Assembly (NCBI GenBank): GCA_902795265.1
Contig: CADBKM010000013.1
Coordinates: 1-38,901, forward strand
Length of the DNA: 38,901 nucleotides
Source: an uncultured Eubacteriales bacterium
GTDB lineage: Bacteria; Bacillota; Clostridia; Peptostreptococcales; Anaerovoracaceae
Direction: 5' to 3'
This document shows, piece by piece, positions 1 to 5,760 of the stretch. Below the pieces are notes generated by a model. That model searched no databases and was not told the DNA's origin. It saw only the letters and a program-made list of their open reading frames with translations. A program made the translations under genes and the position numbers. Numbering within the stretch: position 1 is the stretch's first letter; the number at the start of each line of letters is the position of its first letter.

Positions 1-2
1 TG

Positions 3-146
3 AGATCGGCACCGAGAAACATTGTGAATACCAGAGGATATATCATGACGGCACTGTACAATGCATCGTCGACATATGAGCTTGGACTGGATATGGAGGT
101 CACCAGAGATATGTTCAGAAGGGAGGCGAGTGCATGGGAAGCATGA
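3..146 (+). CDS. Replication initiator protein A-like C-terminus (partial)
   Basis: The frame is open from the window edge to TGA at 144-146, giving 47 residues. The segment with NIVNTRGYIMTALYNASSTY followed by VTRDMF resembles the C-terminal domain of replication initiator proteins (RepA_N/DUF6017 type) of clostridial integrative elements, where a phrase like NIRxYLLxALFNAP is followed by a conserved HDM-like motif. The N-terminal DNA-binding part would be upstream. It overlaps the next ORF by 13 nt, typical of an element operon. The family call rests on a short fragment and on memory of the family. Confidence 0.5.
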   Translation, partial: RSAPRNIVNTRGYIMTALYNASSTYELGLDMEVTRDMFRREASAWEA

Positions 147-298
147 CACCTATGAAAGCGATCAGAGCAAAGTGCATTGACTGCTGCTGCGGAGAGAAGA
201 AAGAGATACGACTCTGCCCGATCGAAAGGTGTCCGCTATGGCCGTACAGGATGGGCAAGCGACCTGTAAAGGATACAGACATCGACAAGAAAGATTGA
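134..298 (+). CDS. Small Cys-rich element-borne protein
   Basis: This is a 54-residue ORF starting at ATG 134 inside the end of the upstream frame. After a short basic start (MKAIRAK) it has a Cys cluster, CIDCCCG, followed about ten residues later by LCPIERCPLWPYR. Small proteins with this layout are common in clostridial integrative elements and phages, next to replication or mobilization genes. The paired Cys groups suggest metal binding (zinc-ribbon-like). The function is not known. The ATG at 149 is an alternative start. Confidence 0.6.
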   Translation: MGSMTPMKAIRAKCIDCCCGEKKEIRLCPIERCPLWPYRMGKRPVKDTDIDKKD

Positions 299-418
299 GA
301 ACAGAAAAGTAGAGATAGCTAAGACTTTTTTCTGAAAAGTGACCAGATATACGACACTTTTGAGAAGGGTATAGACCGGGAACAATAATCAGACAGATCT
401 TCATGACAGTCAGAGATC

Positions 419-518
419 ATGAATGTGATCAAGAGGGATCTGAACTACTGTCATGTAGCTGAAGGACGAAGGAGCATATGAGGAGCACACAGTTGTGGAT
501 ACAGAGGAGCCACACTGA
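419..518 (+). pseudogene. Possible frameshifted remnant of a small element ORF
   Basis: From ATG 419 a 20-residue frame reads MNVIKRDLNYCHVAEGRRS and stops at 479-481. If one base (A476) is skipped, the next frame continues as YEEHTVVDTEEPH to TGA 516-518. Both pieces look protein-like and join naturally, which suggests a one-base insertion in a small gene between the Cys-rich ORF and the relaxase. No close family is recognised. The rest of 299-583 shows no other credible gene. Confidence 0.25.
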
Positions 519-583
519 CTCCTGACAGGGGAGATAAAGGAAATGAACAATGAAAATGTATAGCTATAAAGGCCTCGCCGACT

Positions 584-645
584 GAGAGCGAAATACACCC
601 ATCGCACAAACCTTACGGTTCGTACTCTTGGGTATTTCGCCTCGC
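584..645. other. Candidate origin of transfer (oriT) upstream of the relaxase
   Basis: An interrupted inverted repeat, GCGAAATACACCC at 588-600 and GGGTATTTCGC at 630-640, frames a small AACC-TTAC-GGTT hairpin at 609-620. It sits about 45 bp upstream of the relaxase start in a stretch with no credible ORF. Relaxases of this class are usually encoded next to their nic site and bind such hairpins. The nic position cannot be assigned from sequence alone. The call is inference from position and symmetry. Confidence 0.4.
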
Positions 646-686
646 GGGGCGGTACCGATGAATAAAGAGCGCTCAGGGAAAAGGGG

Positions 687-1731
687 GTGACACTTATAAA
701 AAATGTGACATTTATACAGCACGGTAAGCTGACAAATGTAGTCGGCAGGATCAGATATATCAGCGATGAGAAGAAACAGGAGAACCTATATGCGGTCTAT
801 GAAACAGTGCCGAGGAAGTACTGGCGGGATCTTCAGCGGAACGAGCGGGAACTGCATCGAGGCCAGAGAACTCATAATAGCCTTGCCTAAAGAAATGATC
901 TATCATGATCCGGATGAACTGCTCAGATACTTTGTTGAATCCTATCGGAAAGCGTATGGAACGGAGTGCATCGCAGCTCTACATCATAACAAGAGGAAGA
1001 CGAATTATCACATCCATCTGATTTATTCGGAGCGGCAGCAGCTGGAAGAACCGGTGAGAAAGATAGCAGCTCGTAACATGTATTTTGATCCTGAAGGCAA
1101 GCATGTGAGGACGAAAAAGGAAGCGACTGTAGATGGAGAATTGCTGCCGGGATACAGCATGATACCCAAAGGTGAAGTGTATGAAGAGCATCTATTCGAT
1201 AAAAAGAATCCGCTCTTCAAACAGAAAACTTTCACAGAAGACGTAAAAGTTTTCTTCACAGATCTCATGAACAGGCAGCTGTCTGAACCAAATCAGATGC
1301 AGGTGTTCCCAAAGAACAGTCCATTCCTTCCGACTAAGAAGATCGGTAAGAACAATCCAAAAGCTGAATTCATAGAGGAGACTAACAGACTAAAGGATGA
1401 ATGGAACAAAAAGATATGGACAGCATACCGTAATGGAGCACCAAAAGAGGGCCTGATAACGGTAAAGAGGGAACTGATATCCAAGCCGGCAGCAGAGTCG
1501 ATCAGGGAAGCCGGCGGCAAAAGCGATCCTGAAAAATACAACAGCATACTTGTAAGAGCGATAGCGATTGTTGCGGAGATGTGCAGACTGCTGAGCAAAC
1601 AGGGAAGGGAGACCTGGGCAGAAGCATGGGGAAAAGCACTGACTAAACTGATGGATATGGCGACAGAGCAACTTGCCGGAAGAAGGATCGATATCAAAAA
1701 AGATACAAGACACAGAACAATGGAACGGTAG
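687..1731 (+). pseudogene. MobA/MobL-type (MobP-like) relaxase, frameshifted
   Basis: The relaxase should nick oriT and pilot the transferred strand. The N-terminal part reads from GTG 687 as KNVTFIQHGKLTNVVGRI and then QENLYAVYETVPRKYW in one frame. From about nucleotide 826 the family sequence continues one frame over, with GTSGNCIEARELIIALP, the two-His motif in NYHIHLIYSE, and KKIGKNNPKAEFIEE, to TAG 1729-1731. The join lies between about 820 and 845. Compared with remembered relatives, roughly ten residues between the YW and SGT segments are also missing, so a small out-of-frame deletion is more likely than a single-base error. Intact length would be near 350-360 residues. The GTG start has a G-rich run directly before it and is uncertain. 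Confidence 0.75.
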
Positions 1732-1741
1732 ATATGACTGT

Positions 1742-1757
1742 GCTATAATTCGGAAAG
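1742..1757 (+). promoter_or_regulatory. Extended -10 promoter of the toxin-like peptide mRNA
   Basis: TGCTATAAT at 1741-1749 is an extended -10 element (TGN plus consensus TATAAT). The hexamer at the -35 position is poor. Transcription would start near 1756, exactly where the 5' arm of the long-range inverted repeat begins (GGCTACC, 1757). Confidence 0.6.
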
Positions 1758-1859
1758 GCTACCATACACGGTAGGCGGTTAGCCCTCTCCGGAGGGACTG
1801 TGACCCTCCGTATATATAGAAATCCCTTGAGGAAATCTGATAGAAAGGAGGGCAATGCT

Positions 1860-1943
1860 ATGGACGTATTCCAGTTCATGCAGATCGTGGGTTTCGCGCT
1901 CGCTTTCTTCGTAGCCGGGTACAGCCTTGGCAAAAGAAAATAA
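1860..1943 (+). CDS. 27-residue membrane peptide, putative type I toxin (holin-like)
   Basis: The ORF has an excellent ribosome binding site, AAAGGAGGGC at 1843-1852, seven bases before ATG 1860. The peptide has a short acidic/polar start (MDVFQFM), one hydrophobic stretch of about 16 residues (IVGFALAFFVAGYSLG) and a basic end (KRK). That is the build of small membrane toxins of type I toxin-antitoxin systems and of proteins annotated as holin-like toxins in Bacillota elements. Upstream, a CCCTCTCCGGAGGG hairpin (1783-1796) lies in the leader. A terminator overlaps its stop codon, and a likely antisense RNA covers its 3' end. Toxicity is inferred, not shown. Confidence 0.65.
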   Translation: MDVFQFMQIVGFALAFFVAGYSLGKRK

Positions 1944-2018
1944 CCGCCCAACGCCACATTGATGCGGTTATTATCTAACTAATTCATATGCGGGCTAACC
2001 GTCTATCGGTAGCCTTTA
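1930..2018 (-). ncRNA. Candidate antisense antitoxin RNA
   Basis: On the minus strand a -10-like TATAAG (2025-2030) would start an RNA near 2018. That RNA begins with GGCTACC and CGGTTAGCCC blocks, the same blocks that begin the toxin mRNA, and ends after the hairpin at 1939-1972 followed by TTTTCTTTT. The product would be about 85-90 nt and fully complementary to the 3' part of the toxin transcript, including its stop codon. The -35 region is weak. This is inferred from layout only. Confidence 0.45.
1939..1972. terminator. Bidirectional hairpin terminator overlapping the toxin stop codon
   Basis: AATAACCGC (1939-1947) pairs with GCGGTTATT (1964-1972). On the minus strand the stem is followed by TTTTCTTTT, a good terminator for the antisense RNA. 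On the plus strand the tail is weaker (TTATTATCT). Confidence 0.6.
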
Positions 2019-2079
2019 TCTATGCTTATAATAATCAAATGCTGCATACTCTACCATGAGCTTGCAAGGAGGAACAGAA

Positions 2080-2844
2080 ATGAAGATAAACGAAGTAGAA
2101 AAACTGCTGGATATACCTAAGGCAACTATCAGGTACTATGAAGAAGAAGGTCTGATCAAGCCGACAAGAACAGAAAAAAGATACAGAAACTATAATGAGG
2201 ATGATATATGGAGACTTAAGACAGTAATTGCCTTGAGGAAAATAGGTGTTTCTATTCCAGACATTAAATCTTTGCTTGACGATAAGGCTAATCTCAATGA
2301 TGTACTGAACGATACAATGTCTGATCTTGAAAAACAAAAGTCAGAGTTGTTAGCAGCTATGAGGATGTGCGGTGAATTCTTAGCAGATAATGAGACGATA
2401 GAAACCTTCGATGCTGAGAAGCATTTTGAAGAGATTCGTGAAATGGAAAAAAGTGGCGGTAAGTTTGTCTCTCTGGCAAAAGAATTTGCGGCATATCAGG
2501 CAAAAGATATGCGTCGCCTTGGATGGCTCCCGAAAAATCCTTATGCTCCGGTATACAAGAAGCTTATAAAGACACTTAGTATGGTCTTTGTCGTATTTGG
2601 TGGAGCTTTAGCAGGACGTCTCCTTATAGGTGAAACTGTGGAAAGCGGTTTGGAATATCTGGGAATCTACTGCATATCATACATAGTAGTGACTGCATTG
2701 GCATCAGGATTATGCTTTGTAGCCTTGAAAATTGGAGGCGAGAATGCGGAAAAGCAATTTCGTAATGGGTATTCGATTGTGGCAATTGTGTTTATTGCGT
2801 TAGTCATAATACTACTGGTCGCCATCAGGAAAGGAATAATATAG
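2080..2844 (+). CDS. MerR-family regulator with C-terminal membrane segments
   Basis: This is a 254-residue protein. The start at ATG 2080 is set by AAGGAGG at 2066-2072; a longer frame from 2056 lacks a ribosome binding site. Residues 1-70 form a MerR winged helix-turn-helix (KINEVEKLLDIPKATIRYYE, then EGLIKP and a YRNYNEDDIWRL wing). A helical stretch to about residue 120 could be the dimerisation coil. After a soluble linker, roughly residues 160-254 hold three or four hydrophobic segments, ending VAIVFIALVIILLVAI. The effector is probably sensed at or in the membrane rather than by a cytosolic pocket. It lies between the toxin-like locus and the attachment site, so it is element cargo. 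Its target is unknown. Confidence 0.8.
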   Translation: MKINEVEKLLDIPKATIRYYEEEGLIKPTRTEKRYRNYNEDDIWRLKTVIALRKIGVSIPDIKSLLDDKANLNDVLNDTMSDLEKQKSELLAAMRMCGEFLADNETIETFDAEKHFEEIREMEKSGGKFVSLAKEFAAYQAKDMRRLGWLPKNPYAPVYKKLIKTLSMVFVVFGGALAGRLLIGETVESGLEYLGIYCISYIVVTALASGLCFVALKIGGENAEKQFRNGYSIVAIVFIALVIILLVAIRKGII

Positions 2845-3001
2845 TACACTAAGGAGTGGACATGTAAGAGCAGTTAGATATAGAATAATTCTTGCTTTGA
2901 TAAATGCTGCTTGCTGGCATACTTTATAACAGATAGCCCTTTATTAGGCTGGCTCGTTTATCGAAAGAATGATCCAAAGAACAGACTGAAATAATAGGAT
3001 T

Positions 3002-3235
3002 GTGGAGACGATATTTGAACTATCAGATGTATTAGGAATAATAATTGGTGTCTTACTTGCTCTCCTTACAGCAATTGCAATCATTAGAACTGTAATAAAG
3101 ACAAGAAGGGGGGACCATATTGACGTGCCGCCTGTTGGAGTAATTAATGACTTGCCAAGTAGTGTTACGGGAATCAATAAGCATAATGATATGGTAGAAA
3201 GAAGCAATGAGAGAGCTGAAAAGAAGACCGAATAG
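3002..3235 (+). CDS. Small single-pass membrane protein, hypothetical
   Basis: This 77-residue ORF starts at GTG 3002. An N-terminal hydrophobic helix (residues about 9-32, DVLGIIIGVLLALLTAIAII) is followed by a basic turn (KTRRGDH) and a polar tail rich in Asn, Glu and Lys. No family is recognised. The ribosome binding site is weak (AGGA a few bases upstream) and the only start is GTG, so the gene could be spurious. The opposite strand also has an ORF here without better support. The 2845-3001 gap holds nothing else obvious. Confidence 0.4.
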   Translation: METIFELSDVLGIIIGVLLALLTAIAIIRTVIKTRRGDHIDVPPVGVINDLPSSVTGINKHNDMVERSNERAEKKTE

Positions 3236-3265
3236 AACAATACAGATAACATGTGAATGATTAGA

Positions 3266-3287
3266 TTTTGTACTAATTTTGTACTAA
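3266..3287 (+). repeat. Tandem 11-bp direct repeat near the element end
   Basis: TTTTGTACTAA occurs twice with no spacer (3266-3276 and 3277-3287), about 55 bp inside the tRNA-fragment junction. Short direct repeats in this position are commonly arm-type sites for a tyrosine recombinase or its excisionase. That role is inferred. Confidence 0.6.
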
Positions 3288-3342
3288 ATCTAGCAAACAA
3301 AGGAGTAAGACGCAGTATTTTCAAGGGCTAGAACTGCCGCTT

Positions 3343-3386
3343 TCATAACCCGGAGGTCGGGGGTTCAAGTCCCCCTCCCGCAACCA
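3343..3386 (+). other. Attachment site: 3' end of an initiator tRNA (fMet) gene
   Basis: The 44 nt from T3343 to A3386 match tRNA positions 33-76. They contain the CAT anticodon, then AACCC and GGAGG, a complete T-arm (GGGGG-TTCAAGT-CCCCC), TCCCGCA, A and CCA. The GGG/CCC-type anticodon stem and 3' end fit the initiator tRNA. The 5' half is absent: no TGCGGGA-like acceptor strand lies upstream, and the bases before T33 do not complete the anticodon stem. This is therefore the displaced 3' fragment left when the element integrated in the anticodon loop. The rebuilt tRNA should be at the other end of the element. Confidence 0.85.
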
Positions 3387-3389
3387 GTT

Positions 3390-3415
3390 AGCCTTGCATT
3401 CGCAAGGCTCTTTTA
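3390..3415 (+). terminator. Rho-independent terminator after the tRNA fragment
   Basis: AGCCTTGC (3390-3397) and GCAAGGCT (3402-3409) form a stem with a 4-nt loop, followed by CTTTTATT. It was probably the original terminator of the host tRNA gene. From 3416 to 3594 no other gene is evident. Confidence 0.8.
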
Positions 3416-3594
3416 TTGTCGGGAGGGACTTTCACACTGATAGTGCTGCAGATCTACACAACACGAAAACAATTTGAAAGATCGGTTCATTAATCAATAA
3501 AAGAAACATACTTTGGTTGACTGTATTGCCGGGTATGTGTTTTTATATCAAAAAGGAATACACATACAAAATCAGATTTGTCCAGATTGGTGAG

Positions 3595-3873
3595 ATGAGC
3601 AAGGTTATTCGTAAACATATCGTATGTTATGGCTGGGTCCAGGGAGTAGGCTTCAGATACATGGCCAGTCATGCCGCTAATCTATATGGTGTAACCGGAT
3701 GGGTAAGAAATGACCCATCCGGATCTGTTACCATGGAAGTACAGGGAACAGAGGATCAGATAGATAAAGTAATCATTGCTATTGAGAGAGGCTCATATGT
3801 GATAATAGAGCATATGGATGTCAAACCGATCCCGGTAATTGAGCATGACAGGGATTTCCGAACAGTAGGATAG
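3595..3873 (+). CDS. acyP: Acylphosphatase
   Basis: The 92-residue product hydrolyses acyl phosphates such as carbamoyl and acetyl phosphate in the cytosol. Both family signatures are present: GWVQGVGFR near residues 15-23, with the catalytic Arg, and GWVRNDPSGSV near residues 37-47, with the catalytic Asn. The start at ATG 3595 gives the usual family length. An upstream in-frame ATG at 3517 would add 26 residues with no family match. It is the first host gene after the element junction, and no operon partner is certain. Confidence 0.93.
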   Translation: MSKVIRKHIVCYGWVQGVGFRYMASHAANLYGVTGWVRNDPSGSVTMEVQGTEDQIDKVIIAIERGSYVIIEHMDVKPIPVIEHDRDFRTVG

Positions 3874-3888
3874 GGAGCAATTTTCTAA

Positions 3889-4317
3889 ATGTATAGGCAG
3901 ATGAGGTTTGCCTTACACCGGAAAGCATTCACAACAATCCAGATTGAAAAAAATATGATGAGGAAACTAAAAGATAGACTCAGAGGAAACAGAATTGCCA
4001 AAGTATTATCACTGCTGGCTGCACTGGTGATGCCTTTGTATTTTCTGACGATGTTTGCGGTACTGCTCGTAACAGATGATTTTGATGTGCCGATCAATCA
4101 TTATTATCTGACATTCCTTGGGTTTTATGGCTGCATATTCCTGTGCCTGTCATGGGAACGAAAGTGGCTGTGGCTTAAAATAGTGCTGGCAGTTATCAAC
4201 ACAGTGATCATAGGATTCCTTATCCTTGTTGCCTTTATGGGCGGAGAGTTCGGTCCGTTGCTTGCATTATTGCAGATGATAATACCGGTAATACCATGGT
4301 TTCTGATATTTGGTTAA
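3889..4317 (+). CDS. Small membrane protein, unknown
   Basis: The predicted 142-residue protein has a basic N-terminus and about three to four hydrophobic segments: VLSLLAALVMPLYFLTMFAV, then YLTFLGFYGCIFLCL, LKIVLAVINTVIIGFLILVAF and LLALLQMIIPVIPWFLIF. I do not recognise a family. The start at 3889 has GGGAG at 3874-3878, about ten bases away; ATG codons at 3955 and 3958 are alternatives without a good site. It starts 15 nt after acyP and may be co-transcribed with it. Confidence 0.6.
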   Translation: MYRQMRFALHRKAFTTIQIEKNMMRKLKDRLRGNRIAKVLSLLAALVMPLYFLTMFAVLLVTDDFDVPINHYYLTFLGFYGCIFLCLSWERKWLWLKIVLAVINTVIIGFLILVAFMGGEFGPLLALLQMIIPVIPWFLIFG

Positions 4318-4349
4318 TAAAGACTGGATGATTATAGAAAAGGATGTAA

Positions 4350-4949
4350 ATGGCTGAACTGTTCGATATCGTAAATGAAAACGGGGTTCCCACCGGAGAG
4401 ATCGTTGAAAGATCGGTGGCTCATAAAAATGATGTCCGTCACAGAACTGCTCATGTGTGGGTGGTAAGAAAGAGCGATGGTAAAATTCAGGTGCTTCTGC
4501 AGAAAAGGGCAGCCGGAAAGGAGAGTTTTCCGGGATGTTACGACACTTCCTCGGCTGGGCACATACATGCCGGCGATGAGCCCCTGGAGTCCGCACTTCG
4601 TGAGCTCGAAGAGGAGCTTGGGATAAAAGCGGAAGCATCAGATCTGTCATTTACCGGGATATTCCATAGCCATTATGAAAAGGTCTTTAATGAGAAGCCT
4701 TTCAGAGACAACGAGGTCACGTTTGTATATGTGTATGACAAGCCTGTGAATGCAGACGCGCTGACGCTGCAGAGTGATGAAGTTGAATCAGTCAGATGGT
4801 TCGATGAGGATTATGTCCGGGAGAAAATCGCACCGCCGAGAGATGAACTGTTCTGTGTACCAAGAGAGGGATTCGCTCTTGTGACAGACTGGATTAAGTC
4901 AAAATCCGAAACGGTCAAACCGACAGAATGCGGGAGGGGTCTTGAATAA
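4350..4949 (+). CDS. Nudix hydrolase (IDI-like/YfcD-type)
   Basis: This 199-residue protein probably cleaves a nucleoside-diphosphate-linked or isoprenoid diphosphate substrate. The Nudix box runs from GHIHAGD to RELEEELGI, near residues 70-92, with the metal-binding REUxEE core intact. The conserved first Glu of the box is replaced by Asp (AGD). The N-terminus (ELFDIVNENGVPTGEIVER, then HRTAHVWV) is characteristic of the isopentenyl-diphosphate-isomerase-like Nudix group, whose substrates are mostly untested. The C-terminal 15 residues are hydrophilic. Its stop overlaps the TTG start of the next frame. Confidence 0.88.
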   Translation: MAELFDIVNENGVPTGEIVERSVAHKNDVRHRTAHVWVVRKSDGKIQVLLQKRAAGKESFPGCYDTSSAGHIHAGDEPLESALRELEEELGIKAEASDLSFTGIFHSHYEKVFNEKPFRDNEVTFVYVYDKPVNADALTLQSDEVESVRWFDEDYVREKIAPPRDELFCVPREGFALVTDWIKSKSETVKPTECGRGLE

Positions 4950-5424
4950 TAAAACTAAAGGAATTATCTGCATAATAGCATCGGCGTTTTTCTTTTCTCT
5001 GATGTCTCTGTTTGTAAGAATGGCAGGAGATCTGCCTACAATGGAGAAAGCTTTTTTCAGAAACGCCATAGCGGCGATTTTTGCGATCATAATTCTTTCA
5101 CGTACACCTGAGAAGTTTCACATCAAAAGGGAAAGCTGGCCCGACCTTCTGCGCCGCTCGATTTACGGCACTATGGGAGTGATCCTCAATTTCTGGGCAA
5201 TCGACCATATAGCGATAGCCGATGCGAGTGTGCTCAATAAGATGTCGCCATTCTTTGCCATCATCATGTCTGCTTTAATATTAAAGGAGAGGGCGACAAA
5301 AAAAGAGTGGGCGATCGTTGCAATCGCATTTTTCGGACGGGGGCAGATAATAATCCGCCTTGAAAACGGCGTTCTTCTGGGAGGTACCGAGTCAAGGACA
5401 GACAGCAATATAGCGTGTTATTGA
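4942..5424 (+). pseudogene. EamA-family (DMT) transporter, C-terminal half lost
   Basis: The frame opens at TTG 4942, after GGGAGGGG, and encodes 160 residues; the family is normally near 290-300 with ten membrane helices. Five helices are present (IICIIASAFFFSLMSLFV up to WAIVAIAFFG). After about residue 148 (NGVLLGG) the sequence turns into an unrelated polar tail and stops. No frame downstream resumes EamA-like sequence before the riboswitch promoter at 5452. A deletion that removed the second EamA repeat explains this best. A functional half-size transporter is possible but less likely. Confidence 0.7.
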
Positions 5425-5451
5425 CGTAAGCCAAGGCTGGTTTTCCAGGGG

Positions 5452-5479
5452 TTGAATTTGCAATTTAAAGGACTATAAT
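5452..5479 (+). promoter_or_regulatory. Promoter of the glycine-riboswitch transcript
   Basis: TTGAAT (5452-5457), a 16-bp spacer and TATAAT (5474-5479) give a start near 5486, just upstream of the first aptamer. Confidence 0.75.
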
Positions 5480-5489
5480 AGGTTTGCAT

Positions 5490-5671
5490 GAATAATCGGA
5501 TGAACCACCCGGGAAATCATATCCCTTTGATGTGGACCGAAGAAGCAAATCCGGCAATGCCGAAACCGGACGAATCTTTCAGGTTGAATGACCGGGCGGG
5601 GACGTAACTCTGGAGAGAACCGAACGATATCGATCACCGAAGAAGCAACACTTTCAGGTAAAAGAACAGAG
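5490..5671 (+). promoter_or_regulatory. Tandem glycine riboswitch
   Basis: Two glycine aptamers lie in series. The first shows ACCGAAGAAGCAAATCC (5537-5553) and CGAATCTTTCAGGT. The second shows CTCTGGAGAGAACCG, CACCGAAGAAGCAAC and CTTTCAGGTAAAAG. These are the conserved cores of the gcvT-type RNA. The P1 stem of aptamer 2 is CTCTG (5608-5612) with CAGAG (5667-5671). Bases 5668-5671 are also the start of the terminator stem, so glycine binding should prevent termination and switch expression on. The downstream gene is an APC permease. Confidence 0.92.
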
Positions 5672-5706
5672 CAAACAGGCAGCTGCGCTTGTTTGCTCTA
5701 TTTTTA
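5668..5706 (+). terminator. Riboswitch-controlled terminator
   Basis: AGAGCAAACA (5668-5677) pairs perfectly with TGTTTGCTCT (5690-5699), followed by ATTTTT. Its 5' arm overlaps the P1 stem of aptamer 2. Confidence 0.9.
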
Positions 5707-5760
5707 TGCAACTACCTGTAATATTCACTGCATATGTTTTGCATTTACAGGGAGGCTTTT

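Larger units (their letters stand above)
1757..2014. repeat. Two-block long-range inverted repeat bracketing the toxin-like gene
   Basis: GGCTACC (1757-1763) and CGGTTAGCCC (1776-1785) upstream are exactly complementary to GGTAGCC (2008-2014) and GGGCTAACCG (1992-2001) downstream, in the right order for pairing. An mRNA starting near 1756 and reaching about 2014 could fold its 5' end onto its 3' end. Such long-distance interactions keep several type I toxin mRNAs untranslated until they are processed. The arms are seen directly; the role is inferred. Confidence 0.7.
1..3386. mobile_element. Right end of an integrative mobilizable/conjugative element, partly decayed
   Basis: This stretch carries typical element genes: a replication-initiator-like C-terminus, a small Cys-rich ORF, a MobA/MobL-type relaxase with a candidate oriT in front, a toxin-like peptide and a MerR regulator. 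It ends at a 44-nt copy of the 3' end of an initiator tRNA gene, the usual junction left by a tyrosine-recombinase element. Just inside the junction lies an 11-bp tandem direct repeat. The left end, the integrase and any conjugation genes are outside the window. The relaxase is frameshifted, so this copy may no longer mobilise itself. The boundary at 3386 is inferred from the tRNA fragment. Confidence 0.75.

Noticed and set aside
1293-1713. Minus-strand ORFs of 107 and 134 residues within the relaxase
   Set aside because: They oppose a conserved relaxase reading frame and show no family features.
2944-3324. A 126-residue hydrophobic ORF on the minus strand near the element end
   Set aside because: It lacks a ribosome binding site and runs through the direct-repeat region; the plus-strand ORF is slightly better, though also weak.
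3343-3386. A functional tRNA gene
   Set aside because: Only positions 33-76 are present; the acceptor 5' strand, D-arm and 5' anticodon stem are missing.
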